This document shows positions 58,821 to 64,000 of a stretch of DNA of 64,000 nucleotides, in pieces; position 1 is the first letter of the stretch, and each line of letters begins with the position of its first letter. Both the position numbers and the translations under genes were made by a program. Origin of the DNA: Methylotenera sp. (lineage in GTDB: Bacteria; Pseudomonadota; Gammaproteobacteria; Burkholderiales; Methylophilaceae); assembly GCF_029945535.1 (NCBI RefSeq), contig NZ_JAQSCU010000006.1, forward strand, positions 124,001 to 188,000, read 5' to 3'. The notes beneath the pieces were generated by a model that worked only from the letters and a program-made list of their open reading frames with translations, was not told where the DNA came from and made no database searches.

Positions 58821-59945
58821 ATGAACAATCTCGCACCGTACGCTGCAAATCCAGAAGAGACGATAGGGCGTCATTTTGACGAACCTGCCTCAGAAACACG
58901 GAACGCTTTTCAGCGCGACCGTGATCGCATCATTCACTCCACAGCCTTTCGTCGCCTAGAATACAAAACGCAAGTCTTTGTGAACCATGAAGGTGATTTA
59001 TTTCGCACAAGGCTAACGCATAGTTTGGAAGTTGCACAAATGGCGCGCGGAATTGCTCGCACACTCAATCTGCATGAAGACTTAACTGAAGCAATCGCGT
59101 TGGCGCATGATTTAGGTCATACGCCATTTGGACACGCAGGCCAAGATGCACTCAATGCTTGCATGCGTGATTTTGGTGGCTTTGAACATAACTTACAATC
59201 ATTAAGAGTGGTTGAAAAATTAGAACAGCGTTATGCAGATTTTGATGGTCTAAACCTTACGTTTGAAGTGCGAGAAGGCATACTCAAGCATTGCTCAATC
59301 AAAAATGCAAAACTACTAGGCGATGTTGGGCAGCGATTTTTAGATAAAACTAGCCCAAGCTTAGAAGCGCAGCTCACTAATTTTGCCGACGAAATAGCCT
59401 ATAACAACCACGATATTGATGATGGGTTGCGGTCAGGATTAATTACCGTAGATCAACTCGCAAAAGTTGAGCTGTTTGCCAATAACTTAGCAATAGTCAA
59501 AGCAAAATACCCAAAGTTAGAGCAAAAACGTCTAATACACGAAACCGTACGCCGCATGATCAACACATTGGTGGTCGATTTGTGCACGCACAGTGCTAAC
59601 AATATAGCGCAACCTCAACCTAAAAATATTAGTGACATTCGCCAGCTACCTCAATTAATTGGTTTTAGCAGTCAGATCGCAGAGCAAAATCAAAAACTCA
59701 AACAGTTTTTACGCAAAAACTTGTATCACCACTACAAAGTAAACCGTATGAGCGCAAAAGCAGCACGCATCGTGCGCGAGTTGTTCGAAGCTTTCTTTGA
59801 GAATACTGGGCTGCTACCAAATGAATTCCAAATATCCGCAGAAACAGACAAAGCGCGCGCTGTGGCAGACTATATTGCAGGTATGACCGACCGATTTGCC
59901 ATACGCGAACATCGCAAATTATTTACAGTGGAAGAATATTTGTAA
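58821..59945 (+). CDS. dgt: dGTP triphosphohydrolase-like HD-domain protein
   Basis: A 374-residue HD-superfamily enzyme that splits dNTPs to nucleosides and triphosphate. It has [37 protein letters not shown] (metal His), [20 protein letters not shown] (HD pair) and [15 protein letters not shown] (metal Asp). The length fits the shorter dGTPase-like type rather than the 505-residue E. coli Dgt. It follows aroB by about 100 bases. Confidence 0.92.
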   Translation: MNNLAPYAANPEETIGRHFDEPASETRNAFQRDRDRIIHSTAFRRLEYKTQVFVNHEGDLFRTRLTHSLEVAQMARGIARTLNLHEDLTEAIALAHDLGHTPFGHAGQDALNACMRDFGGFEHNLQSLRVVEKLEQRYADFDGLNLTFEVREGILKHCSIKNAKLLGDVGQRFLDKTSPSLEAQLTNFADEIAYNNHDIDDGLRSGLITVDQLAKVELFANNLAIVKAKYPKLEQKRLIHETVRRMINTLVVDLCTHSANNIAQPQPKNISDIRQLPQLIGFSSQIAEQNQKLKQFLRKNLYHHYKVNRMSAKAARIVRELFEAFFENTGLLPNEFQISAETDKARAVADYIAGMTDRFAIREHRKLFTVEEYL

Positions 59946-59950
59946 CAATC

Positions 59951-59973
59951 TTTCGCGGCTTGTAGCCGCGAAA
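59951..59973. repeat. REP hairpin upstream of the RAYT gene
   Basis: Perfect 10-bp arms (TTTCGCGGCT at 59951-59960 and its complement at 59964-59973) with a TGT loop lie 5 bases after the dgt stop and 2 bases before the RAYT start. Confidence 0.8.
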
Positions 59974-59975
59974 AA

Positions 59976-60469
59976 GTGAGTGAGTATAAAATGAATTCAA
60001 TAGCAAAACCGCCGCAACTCAAACATCAAAAAGATTTGCGCAAAGGTCGCTATTCACAAACCAATCAAATTTATCACATCACAACGACCACCAAAAATCG
60101 CAGACCAATTTTTAGTGATTTTGCCTCCGCAAGAAAACTCATCGGTACTATAAGAAAGTCAGATGACTTAAACTTTACCAAAACAATTGCGTTTGTCATC
60201 ATGCCAGATCATATGCATTGGCTAATGCAGCTAGAAAATCATGCGACGCAACAACGTATTATTCGTAGCATGAAATCACAGAGTGCAAAGGCAATAGGCA
60301 TGCCAACTTGGCAAACTGGCAAACTGGCTATACTGGCTATTACGATCACGCAATTCGTAAAGATGAAGATATTCAAAATGTAGCGAGATATATAGTAGCC
60401 AATCCAATACGTACAGAATTAGTCACAAAGATAGGCGACTACCCGCATTGGGATGCAATTTGGCTATAG
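59976..60469 (+). pseudogene. REP-associated tyrosine transposase (RAYT), frameshifted
   Basis: This Y1 transposase-like gene resembles those that mobilise REP palindromes. The first frame (GTG 59976, or ATG 59991) encodes HITTTTKNRRPIFSD and the HUH-like catalytic motif VIMPDHMHWLMQLE. After MPTWQTG the frame runs into an unrelated tail and stops at 60383. The rest of the protein (GYYDHAIRKDEDIQNVARYI ... YPHWDAIWL, with the catalytic Tyr region YYDHAIR) continues in another frame to a stop at 60467. The break coincides with 8-9 base near-tandem repeats (GGCAAACT twice, GGCTATACT, GGCTATTA; 60310-60342). The gene is therefore inactive as written unless slippage restores the frame. Confidence 0.88.
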
Positions 60470-60476
60470 CAGTGTT

Positions 60477-60622
60477 TCGGGGCTGAAAGCCCCTCCTACC
60501 AATCTAGGCTTACAGCACGCAGCATTTATGTAGGAGCGTCTTGCAGCCGCGAACCAACAAAGCCACTAACACCCACATAGTGCCAATTAACCACAGTTCT
60601 CGGGGCTACAAGCCCCCCTACG
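60477..60622. repeat. Cluster of three REP-type hairpins downstream of RAYT
   Basis: GGGGCT-GAA-AGCCCC (60479-60493), GTAGGAGCGTCTTGCAGCCG (60530-60549, continuing CGAA) and GGGGCT-ACA-AGCCCC (60602-60616) each carry the flanking CTCCTAC or GTAGGAG tail. They alternate in orientation like a BIME. Confidence 0.75.
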
Positions 60623-60641
60623 AAAAACTTAATGTTGCAAA

Positions 60642-60658
60642 TTTACAACAATTGTAAA
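60642..60658. promoter_or_regulatory. Dyad site upstream of porin promoter
   Basis: TTTACAA-CAA-TTGTAAA is a perfect 7-3-7 inverted repeat about 30 bases before the predicted -35 box, a candidate regulator site. Confidence 0.4.
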
Positions 60659-60686
60659 CAAATGTGACAAAAACACCAATAATTAG

Positions 60687-60715
60687 TTGTTTCGCACCAA
60701 TGCTTTAGGCATACT
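60687..60715 (+). promoter_or_regulatory. Probable porin promoter
   Basis: TTGTTT (60687-60692) and CATACT (60710-60715), each 4 of 6 to consensus, are spaced by 17 bases and point to the porin gene. Confidence 0.4.
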
Positions 60716-60758
60716 CTCATTCACCTTCTTAATGACGATTTTAAACATAGTCCCATTG

Positions 60759-60778
60759 AGAGAGTTTGCAAACTCTCT
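60759..60778. promoter_or_regulatory. Perfect 20-bp palindrome in the porin leader
   Basis: AGAGAGTTTGCAAACTCTCT is a perfect palindrome located after the predicted start point and before the ribosome-binding site. It may be an operator or an RNA hairpin. Confidence 0.5.
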
Positions 60779-60862
60779 TGCTGTTATCACAGGTCAAAAA
60801 TGACTTGGTAATAGTGAGGTTATTTAGTAATAAAAATAGCATTACATAATTAGGAGATTCAT

Positions 60863-62086
60863 ATGAATAACACAATTAAATTAGCAGTTGCTTCAGCTCT
60901 ATTAGCTGCAGCTTCAAACGCTTCAGCTGGTATCATGATTCCAGCTGGCGATTGGACTTTAGACATCGGTGGCGTTGTAAACGCTTACTACACATCTACA
61001 CGCGTTTCAGGTAATCAAACAGTTGGCTACGGCGGTGCTTTGTTCACTGCAAATGCAGCTGGCAACAGTGCAACTTCGTCAAACATCACTACAGGTTTGT
61101 TACCAAACTACTTAACAGTTTCTGGTAAAACACGTCAAAACGATTTAGATGTTGGTTTTACAATCAGCATCAACCCAGGAGCTTCAACTACACAAGCTGG
61201 TATTCAATCGTTCAATAATGGTAACGGTGCTAGACAAGAAAACCGTCAAGCATTCTTAACATTCGGTGATGCTTCATGGGGTTCTATCAAATTAGGTAAA
61301 GATTTAGGTATCTACGCTTCAGACGCTATCTTGAACGACATGACATTGTTAGGTGTTGGTTCTGGCGCTGGTGGTTTAGCTGGTAACGACACAACTACAG
61401 GTCGTATCGGTACTGGTTATATGTACGCTGACTGGAAATCACAAATTGCTTACTCATCACCAAACTGGAATGGCTTCAGCTTTACTGCTGGTGTAACTCA
61501 AGCTTGGAATGCAATTAATGTTGGTGGTATTACAACTGCTGGCGGTACAAATACTGCCCGTGGTGGTTCAGCGCCAGCATTTGAAGGTAAAGCTTCTTAC
61601 GCTTGGGCTGGCGACTTTGCTGGTAAAGTATGGGTTTCTGGTATCACACAAAAAATGGAAGGTCTTAAAGACCGTGGTGAGTCTGCAGATATTGGCGCAA
61701 CAGTTAATGTTGCTGGCTTTGGTTTAACTGGTTACTACTACGGTGGTTCTGGTATCGGTCAAACAGTTCAATTCAACGGTGGTTTTGATGCAGCTGGTAA
61801 TGCGCGTGATTCAGAAGGTTACTACGTTCAAGCTACATACACTATTCCAGGTGTAGGTACTAAACTAGGCGCAAGCTGGGGTGAGTCTAAGTTAGATGGT
61901 AACGGCGCTGCTGATACTGTTCTAGGTTCAAATACACTTACAGATGAAATGTGGGTAATTGGTGCTTACCATCCTTTAACAAAACACTTAAATTTAGTTG
62001 CTGAATATTCAGATGTTAAATCATCATTAGCGGCTACTGAAGGTAAAGCAAAAACTGTTTCTTTAGGCGCAATCTTATTCTTCTAG
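60863..62086 (+). CDS. Outer membrane porin (gram-negative trimeric type)
   Basis: A 407-residue protein with a classic signal peptide (1-22, ending SNASA). The mature 16-stranded-barrel-like sequence starts GIMIPAGDWTLDIGGVVNAY, contains QAFLTFGDASWGSIKLGKDL and YADWKSQIAYSSPNWNGFSF, and ends with the outer-membrane signature KTVSLGAILFF. Codon use is strongly biased (abundant GCT, GGT), suggesting very high expression. An AGGAG site, a long leader and a strong terminator fit this. Substrate specificity cannot be read. Confidence 0.9.
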   Translation: MNNTIKLAVASALLAAASNASAGIMIPAGDWTLDIGGVVNAYYTSTRVSGNQTVGYGGALFTANAAGNSATSSNITTGLLPNYLTVSGKTRQNDLDVGFTISINPGASTTQAGIQSFNNGNGARQENRQAFLTFGDASWGSIKLGKDLGIYASDAILNDMTLLGVGSGAGGLAGNDTTTGRIGTGYMYADWKSQIAYSSPNWNGFSFTAGVTQAWNAINVGGITTAGGTNTARGGSAPAFEGKASYAWAGDFAGKVWVSGITQKMEGLKDRGESADIGATVNVAGFGLTGYYYGGSGIGQTVQFNGGFDAAGNARDSEGYYVQATYTIPGVGTKLGASWGESKLDGNGAADTVLGSNTLTDEMWVIGAYHPLTKHLNLVAEYSDVKSSLAATEGKAKTVSLGAILFF

Positions 62087-62147
62087 TATTACTACAGGTT
62101 AATCCTGTGTTAGTTTAGAAGCTTAATATAAGCTCAAAGTTATATAT

Positions 62148-62175
62148 AAAAACGGCAACTTTGGTTGCCGTTTTT
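62148..62175 (+). terminator. Terminator after the porin gene
   Basis: AAAAACGGCAAC (62148-62159) pairs with GTTGCCGTTTTT (62164-62175) around a TTTG loop, ending in five T. Confidence 0.9.
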
Positions 62176-62234
62176 ATTGCTCGAAACCTATCTCTCGCTT
62201 AATATGGGTACATTAATTTTTATGAGCATAAAGT

Positions 62235-62909
62235 ATGAATTTCTATCCACATACAATCGTTGAAAACTTTTATGAAAATCCAGATGCGATTAGAAAATTT
62301 GCTTTAGCGCAGGAGTATAAATTTTGCCATGAGCAAAATGAAATATCTCATGTTTACCCTGGTTGTAGAACACGCGAGTTATGTGACTTAAATAAAGCAT
62401 TATATGACAAAATTTGCTCAAAGCTGATTTCAGTCTTTCATATTCCAAATCACGATCGTATGCGATGGGAGATTAGGACTGGCTTTCAGAGTGTTTCAGC
62501 TAAGTATGGTCAAGGTGTTATCCATACAGATGGAGATACTATATTTGCAGGGGTACTCTATTTAACGCCTGATGCTCAGCTAAATTCAGGCACTTCGCTT
62601 TTTAAGAAAAATCAATCATTTAATCAAGATAACTATAAGCGTGCCCTAGATGAAAATGATGCAAAATTTAGAACAGGTGACATCAGAATGTCGACTGAAT
62701 ATCACAGTATGTTTGATGAAGTTGCCCGTTTTAGCAATCTGTACAATACATTAGTGATATACGAAGGCGATAATTTTCATGCCGCAAATAATTTTTTTGG
62801 TGAGTCATTAGACGACTCAAGACTAACGCAGGCATTTTTCATTAAGAAAATTGATGCTAACAAAGCAGACTCATTCCCGATTAATAGAATAAAATCGGTA
62901 AAAGTTTAA
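62235..62909 (+). CDS. DUF6445-like protein with 2OG-Fe(II) oxygenase-type fold
   Basis: A 224-residue cytoplasmic protein. The N-terminal NFYENPDAIRKFALA segment, the IHTDGDTIFAGVLYLTPDAQ block with an HxD pair, and the later VIYEGDNFHAANNFFG with a His and RLTQAFFIKK with an Arg fit the double-stranded beta-helix of DUF6445/2OG-Fe(II) oxygenase-like proteins, often found near tryptophan halogenase-type genes. No such partner is seen here. The substrate is unknown. It is convergent to ntrC, with a palindromic repeat between. Confidence 0.65.
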   Translation: MNFYPHTIVENFYENPDAIRKFALAQEYKFCHEQNEISHVYPGCRTRELCDLNKALYDKICSKLISVFHIPNHDRMRWEIRTGFQSVSAKYGQGVIHTDGDTIFAGVLYLTPDAQLNSGTSLFKKNQSFNQDNYKRALDENDAKFRTGDIRMSTEYHSMFDEVARFSNLYNTLVIYEGDNFHAANNFFGESLDDSRLTQAFFIKKIDANKADSFPINRIKSVKV

Positions 62910-62921
62910 TTTCTATCTTGC

Positions 62922-63009
62922 CTTAATGTAGGAGCGATATTTAGATCGCGAATGCAAGGTGACCAAGCTGATCTTGCTTTCGCGCAATAAATTGCGCTCC
63001 TACATTAAG
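62922..63009. repeat. Long REP-type palindrome between DUF6445 and ntrC
   Basis: CTTAATGTAGGAGCGATATT at the left pairs imperfectly over about 37 bases with the right end AATTGCGCTCCTACATTAAG. GTAGGAGCG links it to the RAYT-flanking REPs. It sits between two convergent genes and may act as a two-way terminator. Confidence 0.75.
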
Positions 63010-63027
63010 TCCGCCTACTAAATTACA

Positions 63028-64000
63028 TTACTCCTCTATCCCCAATTCTTGAATCTTGCGTGTGAGTGTATTTCGTCCCATGCCTAGTTGATTGGCTGCT
63101 TCAATACGGCGTCCGTGCGTATGTTCTAGCGCTTTTACAATGAGTATCCGCTCAAATATGTTGGTGCGGGTTTCTAGAATATTTTGTTCATCTCGGGTTA
63201 GCGCGTCCATTACTTCGGCGGCCAGTGCATCTTGCCATGAAAGTGCAGCGTTTGATTTGCTGCTGTCTTCTTTAAGTTCTGGCGGTAGGTCTGCAATATC
63301 AATATTCTGACCTGGTGCCATCACGGTAAGCCAGTGGCATACGTTTTCTAGCTGGCGCACATTGCCGCTCCAGTTGACTGCGCTTAAATATTTAAGTGCC
63401 GCAACGGAAGGTTGTTTTGTCTCTACGCCTAACTCTGTGGCGCTGTGCTGTAAGAAATGTTTGATGAGTAATGGTATATCTTCCCGACGCTCGCGTAGCG
63501 CAGGTAATCTTAAGCGGATTACATTTAAGCGGTGAAACAAGTCTTCACGAAATAAGCCATTCTTAACACGCTCTTCTAAGTCCTGATGGGTTGCGGCGAT
63601 GATGCGTACATTCACTTTAATGGGTTGATGACCGCCAACACGGTAGAACTGCCCATCACTCAATACGCGTAAAAGTCGAGTTTGTAGATCTGGCGGCATG
63701 TCGCCAATTTCATCTAAAAACAGTGTCCCAGTATCGGCCTGCTCGAATCTGCCACGTCTAGCGGCTTGTGCGCCTGTAAACGCACCACGTTCGTGACCAA
63801 ATAATTCAGATTCAAGCAAGTCTTTTGGAATAGCGGCAGTGTTAATAGCAATAAATGGTTTATCACCTCTTGGGCTGTGGCGATGCAAAGCGCGCGCTAC
63901 AAGCTCTTTACCACTGCCAGATTCGCCATTGATAAGTACAGTCGCATGTGATCGACTTAATCGGCCTATGGCTCTAAAAACCTCTTGCATGGCAGGTGCT
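63028..64000 (-). CDS. ntrC: Sigma-54-dependent nitrogen response regulator NtrC (5' part cut by window)
   Basis: The frame continues past the right edge (the codons before [11 protein letters not shown] read APA, the normal NtrC context), so the receiver domain is outside the window. The AAA+ domain has Walker [17 protein letters not shown], the sigma-54 contact loop ERGAFTGAQ, Walker [33 protein letters not shown] and the Arg-finger region. The C-terminal Fis-type helix-turn-helix [20 protein letters not shown] binds DNA. With NtrB it activates nitrogen-limitation genes at sigma-54 promoters. Confidence 0.93.
   Translation of the reverse strand, partial: APAMQEVFRAIGRLSRSHATVLINGESGSGKELVARALHRHSPRGDKPFIAINTAAIPKDLLESELFGHERGAFTGAQAARRGRFEQADTGTLFLDEIGDMPPDLQTRLLRVLSDGQFYRVGGHQPIKVNVRIIAATHQDLEERVKNGLFREDLFHRLNVIRLRLPALRERREDIPLLIKHFLQHSATELGVETKQPSVAALKYLSAVNWSGNVRQLENVCHWLTVMAPGQNIDIADLPPELKEDSSKSNAALSWQDALAAEVMDALTRDEQNILETRTNIFERILIVKALEHTHGRRIEAANQLGMGRNTLTRKIQELGIEE

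Larger units (their letters stand above)
60470..60862. other. Intergenic region with REP elements and porin leader
   Basis: The first 150 bases hold three REP hairpins. The last 240 hold the porin promoter, two dyad-symmetric sites and a long leader with an AGGAG ribosome-binding site (60851-60855). I see no gene. Confidence 0.7.

Overview
The window looks like chromosomal DNA of a betaproteobacterium, most likely Methylophilaceae (Methylotenera-like). This rests on moderate to low GC, on betaproteobacterial gene orders (mreBCD-mrdA-rodA-rlpA-dacA-DUF493-lipB-lipA, pilMNOPQ-aroKB-dgt, rpe-gph-trpEGDC, hemA-prfA-prmC) and on the ferrooxidans-type GshA. The genus is an inference. I see no rRNA, tRNA, CRISPR array, prophage or intact insertion sequence.

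Layout. 1-3240: the 3' part of a PilY1-type pilus gene, then a small TonB-like protein. 3225-7502 (minus): a compact gshA-gshB-apbE-NusG_II-Gx transporter operon. 7575-17563 (minus): the cell-shape cluster mreB, mreC, mreD, mrdA, rodA, rlpA, dacA, then DUF493, lipB and lipA. 17775-21057 (plus): gatCAB, ending in a clear terminator. 21179-24704: a DUF4124 protein, pyrE, xthA and two unrecognised accessory genes.

24705-27620 is the most interesting accessory block: palindromic repeats, a decayed fragment of a DMT transporter gene, and a three-gene bufferin-type (MNIO/RiPP) operon. The operon encodes a Cys-rich tandem-repeat precursor, a DUF692 enzyme and a DUF2063 partner. The intact DMT transporter gene lies just beyond it, so related transporter sequence sits on both sides.

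28590-38492 (mostly minus): a DUF1223 protein, ampG, metW/metX, a gamma carbonic anhydrase (plus strand), a fatty acid hydroxylase-like protein, prmC (with a palindromic repeat inserted in frame), a possible HEPN-like protein, prfA and hemA. 38607-45815 (plus): rpe, gph, an unlisted trp leader peptide with two Trp codons, trpE, trpG, trpD, a DUF3465 lipoprotein gene, trpC and hemB. 45872-48410: an unknown gene, a repeat-rich island and an ECF sigma factor with a membrane partner. 48486-51653 (minus): a nucleotidyltransferase-like protein and PBP1A. 51838-59945 (plus): pilMNOPQ, aroK, aroB and dgt. 59976-64000: a frameshifted REP-associated transposase (RAYT) gene among REP hairpins, a porin, a DUF6445 protein and the 3' part of ntrC, cut by the window edge.

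At least six different palindromic repeat families are scattered between (once inside) genes, which suggests long-term activity of REP/MITE-like elements. Functionally the window combines cell-wall growth, type IV pilus assembly, glutathione, lipoate, Trp, shikimate and tetrapyrrole synthesis, and a probable copper-buffering peptide system.
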